Origin: Hydrogenophaga sp.
GTDB taxonomy: Bacteria > Pseudomonadota > Gammaproteobacteria > Burkholderiales > Burkholderiaceae_C
Direction of reading: 5' to 3'
NCBI RefSeq assembly: GCF_025699295.1
Contig: NZ_JAILWB010000019.1
Coordinates: 1 to 64,000, forward strand
DNA length: 64,000 bases
The translations under genes were made by a program, and so were the position numbers. The notes below the pieces were generated by a model that was given only the letters and a program-made list of their open reading frames with translations, did not search any database and was not told where the DNA came from. This document shows positions 29,830 through 42,447 of the stretch, one piece after another (positions within the stretch are counted from its first letter, which is position 1; each line of letters opens with the position of its first letter).

Positions 29830-31917
29830 TCAGCGCACCCGCATGCCCGGCGTCGCGCCCGGCCAGGGGTTGAGGATGTGGATGCCGGGCTGCGCCTTCT
29901 CGTCGGCGTGGCTGGCGGCCAGCACCATGCCCTCGCTCACGCCGAACTTCATCTTGCGTGGCGCCAGGTTGGCCACCATCACGGTGAGCTTGCCTACCAG
30001 GTCCTCGGGCTTGTAGGCGCTGGCGATGCCGCTGAACACGTTGCGCGTGCGGCCTTCGCCCACGTCCAGCGTGAGGCGCAGCAGCTTGGTCGACCCCTCC
30101 ACGGCTTCGCAGTTCACGATCTGCGCGATACGCAGGTCGATCTTCGCGAAGTCGTCGATGGTGAGGGTTGGCGCGATGGCTTCGCCACCGGGCAGCGAGT
30201 CTTCGCGCGGGCTCTCACCCCCGCCCTCTCCCGGAGGGAGAGGGGGTGAAGGCACATCGAACAGCGCGTCGAGCTGCTTCACGTCCACGCGCTGCATCAG
30301 GTGCTGGTAGGCGTTGATGGCGTGGCCCTTGCCCAGCAGGTGCGTGGTGTCGGCGAAGTGCAGCGGGCCGCTTTGCAGGAAGGCCTCGACCTGCGTGGCG
30401 AGCGCGGGCAGCACCGGCTTGAGGTAGAGCGTGAGCAGACGAAAGGCTTCGATGCAGGTGGTGCACACGTCGTGCAGCCGGCCGTCCATGCCCTCCTTCT
30501 TGGCCAGTTCCCAGGGCTTGTTCTGGTCCACGTAGGCGTTCACGCGGTCGGCCAGCAGCATGATTTCGCGCAGCGCCTTGCCGTATTCGCGCTCGGCGTA
30601 CAGCTCGGTGATGGACGGCGCCGCACTCTGCAGGTGGTCGAGCAGTGCATCGCCGTCGGCCGAGACCTCGCCGAGTTTTCCATTGAAGCGCTTGGCGATG
30701 AAGCCCGCGGCGCGCGAGGCGATGTTGATGTACTTGCCCACCAGATCGCTGTTGACGCGGGCCATGAAGTCCTCGGGCGTGAAGTCCACGTCCTCGTTGC
30801 GCGCGCTCAGCTTGGCCGCGAGGTAGTAGCGCAGCCACTCGGGGTTCATGCCCAGACCCAGGTACTTCAGCGGGTCCAGTCCGGTGCCGCGGCTCTTGCT
30901 CATCTTCTCGCCGTTGTTGATGGTGAGGAAGCCGTGCACGAACACCGCGTTGGGCACCTTGCGGCCGCTGAAGTGCAGCATGGCGGGCCAGAACAGCGTG
31001 TGGAAGGTGATGATGTCCTTGCCGATGAAGTGGAACTGCTCGGTCGTCGGGTCGGCCATGAAGGCCTCGAAATCGCGCCCGGTCCTGTCGAACAGGTTCT
31101 TCAGCGAGGCCAGGTAGCCGATGGGCGCGTCCAGCCAGACATAGAAGTACTTGCCCGGCGCGTCCGGGATCTCGATGCCGAAGTAGGGCGCGTCGCGGCT
31201 GATGTCCCAGTCGCCCAGCTTGGTCTTGCCGCTGTCATCGGGTTCGATCCACTCGCCGATCTTGTTGAGCACCTCGGGCTGAACCGCACCGCTTTGCGTC
31301 CACTGCTCCAGGAAGGCCTGGCAGCGCGGGTCGGAGAGCTTGAAGAAGAAGTGCTCGGAGTTCTTCAGCACCGGCCTGGCACCCGAGAGCGCCGAGTAGG
31401 GGTTGATCAGCTCGGTCGGGCTGTAGACCTTGCCGCAGACCTCGCAGTTGTCGCCGTACTGGTCCTTCGCATGGCAGTTGGGGCACTCGCCCTTGATGAA
31501 GCGGTCGGGCAGGAACATGTTCTTCTCGGGGTCGAAGAACTGCTCGATGGTGCGCGTCTCGATCAGGCCGTTGGCCTTGAGCGCACGGTACACGTCCTGC
31601 GCCAGGGCGTGGTTTTCCGGGCCGTCGGTGCTGTGCCAGTTGTCGAAACCGATGTGAAAGCCGTCCAGGTAGGGCTTGCGGCCGGCAGCGATGTCGGCCA
31701 CGAACTGCTGCGGCGTCTTGCCGGCCTTGTCGGCCGCGATCATGATGGGCGCGCCGTGCGCGTCGTCGGCGCAGACGAAGTGCACCTCGTGCCCCTGCAT
31801 GCGCTGGAACCGCACCCAGATGTCGGCCTGGATGTATTCCATGATGTGGCCGATGTGGAAATGGCCGTTGGCGTAGGGCAGGGCGGTGGTGACGAACAGG
31901 CGTCGCGGCTGGCTCAT
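29830..31917 (-). CDS. metG: Methionine-tRNA ligase
   Basis: Class I aminoacyl-tRNA synthetase of 695 residues that charges tRNA(Met). HIGH motif as [10 protein letters not shown] near residue 19, a zinc knuckle [23 protein letters not shown] as [10 protein letters not shown], and a C-terminal EMAP/Trbp111-like tRNA-binding domain (from about residue 583, [16 protein letters not shown]). The linker before that domain contains an unusual Pro/Gly/Glu stretch ([15 protein letters not shown], about residues 554-570) that coincides with a palindromic repeat in the DNA, apparently an in-frame insertion. The ATG at 31917 faces apbC across a 157-base divergent region. Confidence 0.97.
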   Translation of the reverse strand: MSQPRRLFVTTALPYANGHFHIGHIMEYIQADIWVRFQRMQGHEVHFVCADDAHGAPIMIAADKAGKTPQQFVADIAAGRKPYLDGFHIGFDNWHSTDGPENHALAQDVYRALKANGLIETRTIEQFFDPEKNMFLPDRFIKGECPNCHAKDQYGDNCEVCGKVYSPTELINPYSALSGARPVLKNSEHFFFKLSDPRCQAFLEQWTQSGAVQPEVLNKIGEWIEPDDSGKTKLGDWDISRDAPYFGIEIPDAPGKYFYVWLDAPIGYLASLKNLFDRTGRDFEAFMADPTTEQFHFIGKDIITFHTLFWPAMLHFSGRKVPNAVFVHGFLTINNGEKMSKSRGTGLDPLKYLGLGMNPEWLRYYLAAKLSARNEDVDFTPEDFMARVNSDLVGKYINIASRAAGFIAKRFNGKLGEVSADGDALLDHLQSAAPSITELYAEREYGKALREIMLLADRVNAYVDQNKPWELAKKEGMDGRLHDVCTTCIEAFRLLTLYLKPVLPALATQVEAFLQSGPLHFADTTHLLGKGHAINAYQHLMQRVDVKQLDALFDVPSPPLPPGEGGGESPREDSLPGGEAIAPTLTIDDFAKIDLRIAQIVNCEAVEGSTKLLRLTLDVGEGRTRNVFSGIASAYKPEDLVGKLTVMVANLAPRKMKFGVSEGMVLAASHADEKAQPGIHILNPWPGATPGMRVR
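30215..30249. repeat. REP-like palindrome inside metG
   Basis: Imperfect palindrome with a left arm TCACCCCCGCCCTCTCCC (30215-30232) and a right arm GGGAGAGGGGGTGA (30236-30249). It is the classic 'CTCTCCC...GGGAGAG' dispersed repeat type of proteobacteria. It lies wholly within metG and is read as [14 protein letters not shown] related structure lies between boxB and boxA (40840-40929). Confidence 0.8.
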
Positions 31918-32074
31918 GGGAGGGGCTTTCTGTCGGGGAACCCGTGATTTTACGGGGCGATGCCCTCATGCCGCCTGCGTGTATGACCTCCACCCGGGCG
32001 GGGCGTTAGACTTGCCGACGCCTTCCGATCCCGCAAGACCGATACCCCCACCCCCCCACCGGAGAACGTTCCCC

Positions 32075-33166
32075 ATGCCCGTCGATTCCCAGGCGCTGCT
32101 GACCGCGCTGCAAGCCGTTGTCGATCCGAACACGGGCAAGGACTTCGTGTCCACCAGGGCGCTGAAGAACCTGCAGGCGGTGGACGGCGACGTGTCCTTC
32201 GATGTGGAGATGGGTTACCCGGCGAAGAGCCAGCTGCCGGCGCTGCGCCGCGCGCTGATCGCGGCGGCGCGCTCGGTGCAGGGCGTGGACAACGTCTCGG
32301 TCAACATGACGACGAAGATCATCGCGCACGCGGTGCAGCGTGGCGTGCAGCTCATGCCCAACGTGAAGAACATCGTCGCCGTGGCCTCGGGCAAGGGTGG
32401 CGTGGGCAAGAGCACCACGGCCGTCAACCTCGCGCTGGCGCTGGCCGCCGAAGGTGCCAAGGTTGGCATTCTGGACGCCGACATCTACGGCCCGAGCCAG
32501 CCCATGATGATGGGCGTGGAAGGCCGGCCCGAGAGCTCGGACGGCAAGACCATGGACCCGCTGGAGAACTACGGCGTGCAGGTCATCTCGATCGGCTTCC
32601 TGATCGACCGCGACGAGGCCATGATCTGGCGCGGCCCCATGGCCACCCAGGCGCTGGAGCAGCTGCTGCGCCAGACCAACTGGGCCGACCTCGACTACCT
32701 CATCGTCGACATGCCGCCCGGCACCGGCGACATCCAGCTCACCCTGAGCCAGCGCGTGCCGCTGACCGGCGCGGTGATCGTGACCACGCCGCAGGACATC
32801 GCGCTGCTCGACGCGCGCAAGGGCATCAAGATGTTCGAGAAGGTGGGCGTGCCCATCCTGGGCATCGTGGAGAACATGGCGGTGCACGTGTGCGAGAAGT
32901 GTGGCCACGTGGAGCACATCTTCGGTGCCGACGGCGGCAAGAACATGGCGGCCGAGTACGGCATGGACTACCTGGGCGCGCTGCCGCTGAACATGAGCAT
33001 CCGCGTGCAGGCCGACAGCGGCATGCCCACCGTGGTGGCCGACCCCGAAGGCGAGATCGCCAACCTCTACAAGGGCGTGGCGCGCCAGGTGGCGATCACG
33101 ATCGCGGCCAAGGCCAAGGACTTTTCCTCGAAGTTTCCCTCGATCAAGATTTCGAAGGACACCTGA
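32075..33166 (+). CDS. apbC: Iron-sulfur cluster carrier ApbC (Mrp/NBP35 family)
   Basis: P-loop ATPase of 363 residues that assembles and transfers Fe-S clusters. N-terminal MIP18/DUF59 domain (about residues 5-90), then the deviant Walker A GKGGVGKST (about 106), DADIYGPSQPMMMG, VDMPPGTGDIQLTLSQ, and the cluster-binding CEKC pair near residue 273. The ATG at 32075 starts MPVDSQALL. A bidirectional terminator follows. A house full of Fe-S proteins (Box, Fdh) lies downstream, but linkage is not shown. Confidence 0.95.
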   Translation: MPVDSQALLTALQAVVDPNTGKDFVSTRALKNLQAVDGDVSFDVEMGYPAKSQLPALRRALIAAARSVQGVDNVSVNMTTKIIAHAVQRGVQLMPNVKNIVAVASGKGGVGKSTTAVNLALALAAEGAKVGILDADIYGPSQPMMMGVEGRPESSDGKTMDPLENYGVQVISIGFLIDRDEAMIWRGPMATQALEQLLRQTNWADLDYLIVDMPPGTGDIQLTLSQRVPLTGAVIVTTPQDIALLDARKGIKMFEKVGVPILGIVENMAVHVCEKCGHVEHIFGADGGKNMAAEYGMDYLGALPLNMSIRVQADSGMPTVVADPEGEIANLYKGVARQVAITIAAKAKDFSSKFPSIKISKDT

Positions 33167-33184
33167 GTCGCTGGTCCTTGCCGA

Positions 33185-33210
33185 AAAAAGCCGGCGCGAG
33201 CCGGCTTTTT
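33185..33210. terminator. Bidirectional terminator between apbC and bclA
   Basis: AAAAAGCCGGC (33185-33195), loop GCGA, GCCGGCTTTTT (33200-33210). The stem is 11 bases and symmetric with T runs on both strands. It sits between the convergent apbC and benzoate-CoA ligase genes. Confidence 0.9.
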
Positions 33211-33227
33211 CGTGGATGCAGTGTTGC

Positions 33228-34805
<1,578 letters not shown>

Positions 34806-34833
34806 GTCTCCTCAGAGGTACGCGGGTTCGTGC

Positions 34834-36417
34834 TCAGTATTTCAAGGCTACCGCCGAGGCGGCCAGCGCGTCCAGCGCGGCGCTGCTGGCCTGCACCGCG
34901 CTGCGGCGGTGGTAGAAGCCCAGCGCGCGCAGGCCGCCGAGTTCCTCGCCTCCACCGGCGCGGCCCGGCCCGCCGTGCAGCGACATGGGCATCACGTTGC
35001 CGTGGCCGGTCTGGCTGGCGGCGACGTCGGGCGAGATCGCGTGCACGCGGCCGTGGGCCGAGCCCAGCTCCAGCGCGGCGCGGGCGATGAAGGCCGGGTC
35101 GGCGCTGTAGACCGAGCAGACCAGCGAGCCTTCGCCGCGGCGGATGAGTTCATAGGCCTGTTCGATGCTGTCGCAGGCCATGAGCGTGGCCACCGGGCCG
35201 AAGACCTCGACCTCGTGCAGCAGCTTCGCCTTCGCGGGTTCGCGCGAGCCCAGCAGCATGGGTGCCACGCAGGCGGCCACGGCCGGGTCGGCGTCCACCA
35301 GGGGCGCGCCGCTGCCGTCGAACAGCACCTCGGCCTCGGTGCGCAGCTGCGTGATGCCTTCGAGCACGCTGGCTTTCTGTTCCTGGCTCACCAGCGAGCC
35401 CATGCGCACGGTCTCGTTGCGCGGGTTGCCCACGCTGGTCTTCGCAAGCTTGGCGCCGATGGCCTGCGCGGCCGCATCAAACAGCGCACGCGGCACGAAC
35501 ACGCGGCGGATCGCGGTGCACTTCTGGCCCGCCTTCACCGTCATCTCGCGCACCACCTCGCTCACCAGCAGCTGGAAGGCTTCGCTGTCGGGTGTGGCGG
35601 CCGGGTCGAGCAGGGCACTGTTGAGGCTGTCGGCCTCGATGTTGCAGCGCACTGACCCGGAGGCCACGGCCGGGTGGCTGCGGATGATGCGCGCCGTCTC
35701 GGCCGAGCCGGTGAACGAGACCACGTCGAAGGGCTGCAGCTGGTCCATCAGGCCGGCGGAGGAACCGCAGACCACGGAGAGCGCGCCGGGTGGCAGGATG
35801 TTCGCGTCGACCACGTCCTTCACCATGCGCTGGGTCAGCCAGGCGGTGGCGGTGGCCGGCTTGATGATCACCGGCACGCCCGAGAGCAGGGCCGGCGCGG
35901 CTTTCTCCCACAGGCCCCAGCTCGGGAAGTTGAAGGCGTTGATGAACAGCGCCACGCCGTGCGTGGGCTGCAGGATGTGCTGGGTCTGGAACACCGGGTC
36001 CTTGCCCATGCGGATGCGTTCGCCGTCGAGCAGCGCGCGCGCGCTGCCCAGGGCCTCGCCCTGCTTCGCGTAGTAGCCCAGGGTGAAGATGCCGCCGTCG
36101 ATGTCGACCGCCGAGTCCTTGACGGTGGTGCCCGAGTTGGCGGTGGCGATCTCGTAATACGCATCGCGGTTTGCCTGCAGCACCTTCACGATGCCCGCCA
36201 GCAGGCCGGCGCGTTCGCCATAGCTCAGGGCGCGCAGGGCCCGGCCGCCTTGTTGGCGGGCGAAGTCGAAGCCGACGGCGAGGTCCAGCCCGGCGCTGCT
36301 CACGCGGGCCAGTTCGGTGCCCAGCACCGGGTCGAACAGGGGTGTGCCCGCGCCGGTGCCGGTGCCGGTCTGCCATTGGCCTGCGAGGTGGTTGGGGAGC
36401 AGGGCTGCGGTGGTCAT
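34834..36417 (-). CDS. boxD: 3,4-dehydroadipyl-CoA semialdehyde dehydrogenase
   Basis: Aldehyde dehydrogenase of 527 residues that oxidises the semialdehyde released after BoxC ring opening, giving dehydroadipyl-CoA. The NAD(P)-binding and catalytic stretch contains VSFTGSAETARII, then the catalytic Cys in VKAGQKCTAIRRV. The N-terminal part (LPNHLAGQWQTG and PLFDPVLGTELARVSS) matches BoxD and the dehydrogenase half of PaaZ. ATG at 36417 chosen; an in-frame start at 36453 would add 12 residues into the control region. It follows boxR's divergent promoter and precedes the ligase gene by 28 bases. Confidence 0.93.
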   Translation of the reverse strand: MTTAALLPNHLAGQWQTGTGTGAGTPLFDPVLGTELARVSSAGLDLAVGFDFARQQGGRALRALSYGERAGLLAGIVKVLQANRDAYYEIATANSGTTVKDSAVDIDGGIFTLGYYAKQGEALGSARALLDGERIRMGKDPVFQTQHILQPTHGVALFINAFNFPSWGLWEKAAPALLSGVPVIIKPATATAWLTQRMVKDVVDANILPPGALSVVCGSSAGLMDQLQPFDVVSFTGSAETARIIRSHPAVASGSVRCNIEADSLNSALLDPAATPDSEAFQLLVSEVVREMTVKAGQKCTAIRRVFVPRALFDAAAQAIGAKLAKTSVGNPRNETVRMGSLVSQEQKASVLEGITQLRTEAEVLFDGSGAPLVDADPAVAACVAPMLLGSREPAKAKLLHEVEVFGPVATLMACDSIEQAYELIRRGEGSLVCSVYSADPAFIARAALELGSAHGRVHAISPDVAASQTGHGNVMPMSLHGGPGRAGGGEELGGLRALGFYHRRSAVQASSAALDALAASAVALKY

Positions 36418-36482
36418 GGTGTTGTCTCGCTGGTGGGGTGGGACGCGCGGCACTGGCCGCGGGGAGCGAATGGCGCTATAAA

Positions 36483-36523
36483 TGCATTATCTTGCGTTCT
36501 TCGAATTGTGCATTAAAGTGCAT
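36483..36523. promoter_or_regulatory. BoxR-type operator in the boxD-boxR control region
   Basis: Contains TGCATTAAAGTGCAT (36509-36523), two TGCA tetramers 10 bases apart, plus a third TGCA at 36483-36486. TGCA repeats are the operator feature I recall for BzdR/BoxR regulators. Candidate promoter pieces overlap it: TTGCGT (36492-36497)/TAAAGT (36514-36519) for boxR, and, on the minus strand, GATAAT (36486-36491) for boxD. So a single protein could block both directions. Confidence 0.7.
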
Positions 36524-36590
36524 GTTTTGCCACTTGGCAAGCCCTTCCAGCGTTTTCCGCGCTGCATTCCATTGAAAGGACAGGCACTTC

Positions 36591-37541
36591 ATGAGCGTCG
36601 ATGACAGCGGCGTGATGGCCTCCCCCGAGACCCGGTCAGCCGGCGCGGAGGAAGAAGCCCGTCACCCCTTCCTGGTGGCGCTGGGCGAGCGCGTGCGCAC
36701 GCTGCGTTCGCGCCGCGGCATGACGCGCAAGGCCGTGGCCATCGCGGCCGACGTGTCCGAACGGCACCTGGCCAACCTGGAATACGGCACCGGCAATGCC
36801 TCCATCCTCGTGCTGCTGCAGGTGGCGCAGGCGCTCCAGTGCTCGCTGGCGGAACTGCTTGGCGATGTGAGCACAAGCTCACCGGAGTGGCTCCTGATCC
36901 GCGAGTTGCTGGAAAAGCGCAACGAGGCCGACCTGCGCCGCGCGCGCATCGCCATCGGCGGCTTGCTGGGCGGCGGCGCGGCCGCCGGCGGCGACCCCGG
37001 GCGCAAGGCGCGCATCGCGCTCATCGGCCTGCGCGGCGCGGGCAAATCCACCCTGGGCCAGCGCCTGGCCGACGACCTGGGTTTCGCCTTCATCGAGCTC
37101 AGCCGCGAGATCGAGAAGTTCGCCGGCTGCAGCATCAACGAGATCCATTCCCTGTATGGCACGCCGGCCTACCGCCGCTACGAGCGCCGTGCGCTGGAGG
37201 AGGCGATCCAGATCTACCCCGAGGTGGTGATCGCCACCCCCGGCGGCCTCGTGTCCGACGCGGCCAACTTCAACCTGCTGCTGTCCCACTGCACCACCGT
37301 GTGGCTGCAGGCCGATCCGGCCGACCACATGGGGCGCGTGGCCGCGCAGGGCGACATGCGCCCCATGGCCGCGAGCCGCGAGGCCATGGAAGACCTCAAA
37401 CGCATCCTGGCCGGCCGCTCGGCTTTCTATTCCAAGGCCGACATGGCCTTCGACACCAGCGCCTACAACCTCGAAGACGCTTTTGCCGCCTTGCGCGTCC
37501 AGGTGCGCGAGGCCCTCGGCCTGGACGAAAAACATGCATGA
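36591..37541 (+). CDS. boxR: BoxR/BzdR-type transcriptional repressor
   Basis: Repressor of 316 residues. Parts in order: an N-terminal XRE helix-turn-helix (about 28-90, with MTRKAVAIAADVSERHLANLEYGTGNAS), a linker, and a C-terminal shikimate-kinase-like domain with Walker A GLRGAGKS (146-153) and TPGGLVSDAANFNLLLS. This unusual fusion is the hallmark of BzdR/BoxR, for which benzoyl-CoA is the known inducer. It lies at the head of the plus-strand box group. The operator for boxC overlaps its stop codon. Confidence 0.94.
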   Translation: MSVDDSGVMASPETRSAGAEEEARHPFLVALGERVRTLRSRRGMTRKAVAIAADVSERHLANLEYGTGNASILVLLQVAQALQCSLAELLGDVSTSSPEWLLIRELLEKRNEADLRRARIAIGGLLGGGAAAGGDPGRKARIALIGLRGAGKSTLGQRLADDLGFAFIELSREIEKFAGCSINEIHSLYGTPAYRRYERRALEEAIQIYPEVVIATPGGLVSDAANFNLLLSHCTTVWLQADPADHMGRVAAQGDMRPMAASREAMEDLKRILAGRSAFYSKADMAFDTSAYNLEDAFAALRVQVREALGLDEKHA

Positions 37542-37577
37542 AAGTGCATTGACCTTTTTGAGTTTGTGAATTATTAT
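37535..37577 (+). promoter_or_regulatory. boxC promoter with overlapping BoxR operator
   Basis: Operator-like TGCATGAAAGTGCAT (37535-37549) repeats the TGCA-N6-TGCA pattern of the boxD-boxR region. Directly after, -35 TTGACC (37549-37554), a 17-base spacer, and -10 TATTAT (37572-37577) form a strong sigma-70 promoter. The operator overlaps both the boxR stop codon and the -35, consistent with repression by BoxR. The leader before boxC is roughly 105 bases. Confidence 0.75.
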
Positions 37578-37689
37578 TCACATCACCAGGTTCGGACCGG
37601 CGTTTGAGTGCAGGTCAACGGGCCTGATCCCGCCGCCGGCCCGCGCCTGCGGATGCCACCGACCCGAGACACCTGCCCGGAGACACCCC

Positions 37690-39363
<1,674 letters not shown>

Positions 39364-39401
39364 CCGATTCATCCCCGACACCGAAACCGAGGAAGCACAA
39401 C

Positions 39402-40829
39402 ATGAGCACGATCAACTACAGCGAAAAGATCCCCAACAACGTCAACCTCTCCGAAGACCGCACGCTGCAGCGCGCGCTCGAAGGCTGGCAGCCGAACTTC
39501 ATCAACTGGTGGGACGACGTCGGCCCCGAGGGCTCGACCAACCACGAGGTCTACCTGCGCACCGCCGTGAGCGTGGACCCGCAGGGCTGGGCGCAGTTCG
39601 GGCACGTGAAGATGCGCGACTACCGCTGGGGCATCTTCCTGAACCCCGGCGATGCCGAGCGCAAGGTCCACTTCGGCGACCACCTGGGCGAGAAGGCCTG
39701 GCAGGACGTGCCCGGCGAACACCGCGCCAACCTGCGCCGCATCATCGTCACACAGGGCGACACCGAACCCGCGTCGGTCGAGCAGCAGCGCCACCTCGGC
39801 CTGACCGCGCCCAGCATGTACGACCTGCGCAACCTGTTCCAGATCAACGTGGAAGAGGGCCGCCATCTCTGGGCCATGGTCTACCTGCTGCACAAGCATT
39901 TCGGCCGTGACGGCCGCGAAGAGGCCGAGGCGCTGCTGCAGCGCACCTCGGGCGACCAGGACAACCCGCGCATCCTGGGCGCGTTCAACGAGAAGACGCC
40001 CGACTGGCTGGCCTTCTTCATGTTCACCTACTTCACCGACCGCGACGGCAAGTTCCAGCTCTCCGCACTGGCCGAGTCCGCCTTCGACCCGCTGGCGCGC
40101 ACCACCAAGTTCATGCTGACCGAAGAAGCCCACCACATGTTCGTGGGCGAGAGCGGTGTCTCGCGCGTGCTGCAGCGCACCGCGCAGGTGATGAACGAGC
40201 TCAAGACCGACGATCCGCAGAAGGTGCGTGCGGCGGGTGCCATCGATCTCGGCACCGTCCAGCGCTACCTGAATTTCCACTACAGCGTCACCATCGACCT
40301 GTTCGGCGCCGACCAGTCGAGCAATGCCGCCATCTTCTACAGCTCGGGCCTCAAGGGCCGCTACGAGGAAGGCAAACGCACCGACGACCACGTGCTCAAG
40401 GGCCAGACCTACAAGGTCCTCGAAGTGCAGAACGGCCAGCTCGTCGAAAAGGACGTGCCCATGCTCAACGCGCTCAACGAAGTGCTGCGCGACGATTTCA
40501 TCAAGGACTCGGTGGCTGGTGTGAACCGCTGGAACAAGGTGCTGGAGAAGGCCGGCGTCCCGACGCGCCTGACCGTGCCGCACAAGGCGTTCAACCGCCA
40601 GATCGGCGCGCTCGCGGGCATCAAGATGTCACCCGAGGGCCGTGTGGTGAACGAAGCCGAGTGGGCGGCGAAGAAGAGCGAATGGCTGCCGACACCGGAA
40701 GACTTCGCCTTCGTTGCATCGCTCATGGGCCGCGTGGTCGACCCCGGCAAGTTCGCCGGCTGGATCGCACCGCCGGTGATGGGCATCAACCGCCAGCCGG
40801 TGGATTTCGAGTACGTGCGGTTCGGTTGA
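39402..40829 (+). CDS. boxB: Benzoyl-CoA 2,3-epoxidase subunit BoxB
   Basis: Diiron oxygenase of 475 residues that epoxidises benzoyl-CoA with O2. Carboxylate/His iron-ligand motifs are seen as NVEEGRHLWAMVYLLHKHF and MLTEEAHHMFVGESG. The N-terminus (NYSEKIPNNVNLSEDRTL) and the PPVMGINRQPVDFEYVRFG end match BoxB. Electrons come from BoxA, encoded 115 bases downstream; between them lies a repeat with two strong hairpins. Confidence 0.96.
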   Translation: MSTINYSEKIPNNVNLSEDRTLQRALEGWQPNFINWWDDVGPEGSTNHEVYLRTAVSVDPQGWAQFGHVKMRDYRWGIFLNPGDAERKVHFGDHLGEKAWQDVPGEHRANLRRIIVTQGDTEPASVEQQRHLGLTAPSMYDLRNLFQINVEEGRHLWAMVYLLHKHFGRDGREEAEALLQRTSGDQDNPRILGAFNEKTPDWLAFFMFTYFTDRDGKFQLSALAESAFDPLARTTKFMLTEEAHHMFVGESGVSRVLQRTAQVMNELKTDDPQKVRAAGAIDLGTVQRYLNFHYSVTIDLFGADQSSNAAIFYSSGLKGRYEEGKRTDDHVLKGQTYKVLEVQNGQLVEKDVPMLNALNEVLRDDFIKDSVAGVNRWNKVLEKAGVPTRLTVPHKAFNRQIGALAGIKMSPEGRVVNEAEWAAKKSEWLPTPEDFAFVASLMGRVVDPGKFAGWIAPPVMGINRQPVDFEYVRFG

Positions 40830-40839
40830 CGGACTTTCA

Positions 40840-40929
40840 CCTTCCCCCCGGGGGAAGGCGGGGAGGGGGCGACGCGGCTTCTGAGAGACTCCGCAGGCCC
40901 CCACCCAACCCTCCCCCAGAGGGGGAGGG
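40840..40929. repeat. Composite palindromic repeat between boxB and boxA
   Basis: Two perfect hairpins flank an asymmetric middle: CCTTCCCCCCGGGGGAAGG (40840-40858) and CCCTCCCCC-AGA-GGGGGAGGG (40909-40929). The layout resembles a BIME/REP cluster; its start (TTTCACCTTCCCCC, then GGGGAAGGCGGGG) resembles the metG copy read in reverse. The second hairpin ends 5 bases before the boxA ribosome-binding site AGGAG, so it could affect mRNA stability or boxA translation. No T run follows either hairpin. Confidence 0.8.
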
Positions 40930-40944
40930 CTTCAGGAGACACCC

Positions 40945-42246
40945 ATGAACGCCATCGCCGAACCCGCTGTCATCAAGCAGCACCTGATCGATCCCGAGAT
41001 CTGCATCCGCTGCAATACCTGCGAGGCGACCTGCCCGGTGCAGGCGATCACGCACGACGACCGCAACTACGTGGTCGACGCGGACAAGTGCAACCTGTGC
41101 ATGGACTGCATCTCGCCCTGCCCGACGGGCTCGATCGACAACTGGCGCAACATGCCGCGCGTGCGTGCCTACACGACCGAGGAACAGCTCACCTGGGACG
41201 AACTGCCACCCGAACTGCCGCCGGAGGAGCTCGAAGGCCTGGCCGATGCGGATGCCGACGTGGGCGTGGCCCCGGTGGCCGCGGCAGTGCCAGCCGTGGT
41301 CAAGGACCCGAGTGGTCAGGAGCCGTTCAATTCGTCGGCCTTCGGCGCGACGTTGCCACCCTGGTCGGCCGCGCACGCCTATGCCAACCTGTACGGCCCC
41401 AAGGCCAGCCAGAAGACCGTGACCGCCACCGTGGTCGGCAATGTGCGCGTGACCGAAGTCGGCAAGACCGCCGGCAGCGACTACGACACGCACCACATCG
41501 TGCTCGACTTCGGCGCCATGCCGTTTCCGGTGCTCGAAGGCCAGAGCATCGGCGTGTTGCCCCCCGGTACCGACGACAAGGGCCGCGCGCATCACGCGCG
41601 CCAGTACTCCATCGCCAGCCCGCGCAACGGCGAACGCCCGGGCTACAACAACCTCTCGCTCACCATCAAGCGCGTGCTGGAAGACCACCAGGGCCGGCCG
41701 GTGCGTGGTGTGGCGAGCAACTACATGTGCGACCTCAAGGTCGGCGACAAGGTGGAGGTGATCGGGCCCTTTGGCACCAGCTTCCTCATGCCCAACCACC
41801 CGCGCTCGAACATCGTGATGATCTGCACCGGCACCGGCAGCGCGCCCATGCGCGCGATGACCGAATGGCGCCGGCGCCTGCGCGCCTCGGGCAAGTTCGA
41901 GGGCGGCAAGCTGATGCTGTTCTTCGGCGCGCGCACGCAGGAGGAACTGCCGTACTTCGGGCCGTTGCAAAGCCTGCCCCGGGACTTCATCGACAGCAAT
42001 TTCGCCTTCAGCCGCACGCCTGGGCAACCCAAGCGCTACGTGCAGGACGTGATGCGTGAGCGTGCCGCCGATCTGGCGGTGCTGCTGCAGGACCCGAACA
42101 CCTTCTTCTATGTCTGTGGGCTCAAGAGCATGGAAGAGGGCGTGGTACTGGCCCTGCGCGACGTGGCGCAGGGTGCCGGCCTGAACTGGGACACGGTGGG
42201 CGGCGCGCTCAAGCGCGAGGGCCGCCTGCACCTGGAAACTTATTAG
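40945..42246 (+). CDS. boxA: Benzoyl-CoA 2,3-epoxidase reductase subunit BoxA
   Basis: NADPH-dependent reductase of 433 residues that feeds electrons to BoxB. Two ferredoxin-type [4Fe-4S] motifs lie near the N-terminus: [16 protein letters not shown] and [16 protein letters not shown]. The FAD-binding piece is [18 protein letters not shown], and the NADP-binding piece is [20 protein letters not shown]. The C-terminal [12 protein letters not shown] is typical of ferredoxin-NADP reductases. A repeat follows the gene, then the DUF3305 gene on the same strand. Confidence 0.96.
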   Translation: MNAIAEPAVIKQHLIDPEICIRCNTCEATCPVQAITHDDRNYVVDADKCNLCMDCISPCPTGSIDNWRNMPRVRAYTTEEQLTWDELPPELPPEELEGLADADADVGVAPVAAAVPAVVKDPSGQEPFNSSAFGATLPPWSAAHAYANLYGPKASQKTVTATVVGNVRVTEVGKTAGSDYDTHHIVLDFGAMPFPVLEGQSIGVLPPGTDDKGRAHHARQYSIASPRNGERPGYNNLSLTIKRVLEDHQGRPVRGVASNYMCDLKVGDKVEVIGPFGTSFLMPNHPRSNIVMICTGTGSAPMRAMTEWRRRLRASGKFEGGKLMLFFGARTQEELPYFGPLQSLPRDFIDSNFAFSRTPGQPKRYVQDVMRERAADLAVLLQDPNTFFYVCGLKSMEEGVVLALRDVAQGAGLNWDTVGGALKREGRLHLETY

Positions 42247-42324
42247 AAGCACCCCAGCGACGCCTTCGGCGCCTCCCCCTCAAGGGGCGACACCTTGAGC
42301 CGGCTCGGCCGGACCCCTGGTGTC
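42247..42324. repeat. Dispersed palindromic repeat, copy 2 (after boxA)
   Basis: Contains CGCCTTCGGCG, CCCCTCAAGGGG and the inverted pair GACACC (42289-42294)/GGTGTC (42319-42324) around CCGGCTCGGCCGG. Read in reverse, it aligns with the panB-panC copy at 20964-21042. It occupies most of the 201 bases between boxA and the DUF3305 gene; I see no clear promoter in the remainder. Confidence 0.65.
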
Positions 42325-42447
42325 TCTGGGCGGACATCACTTCGTGCGAGGGTTCTCAGGGTTTCCCCGGGCAATGTTGTGTGCCCGCCGGGGTGAAGCG
42401 CGGTGTGCCGTTCCGGATGCGGAGGGATGGCTTACAGTCGGTTCCGT

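Noticed and set aside
40840..40929. Hairpins between boxB and boxA as transcription terminators
   Set aside because: No T run follows either stem, and boxA needs the same transcript; a repeat element is the better reading.
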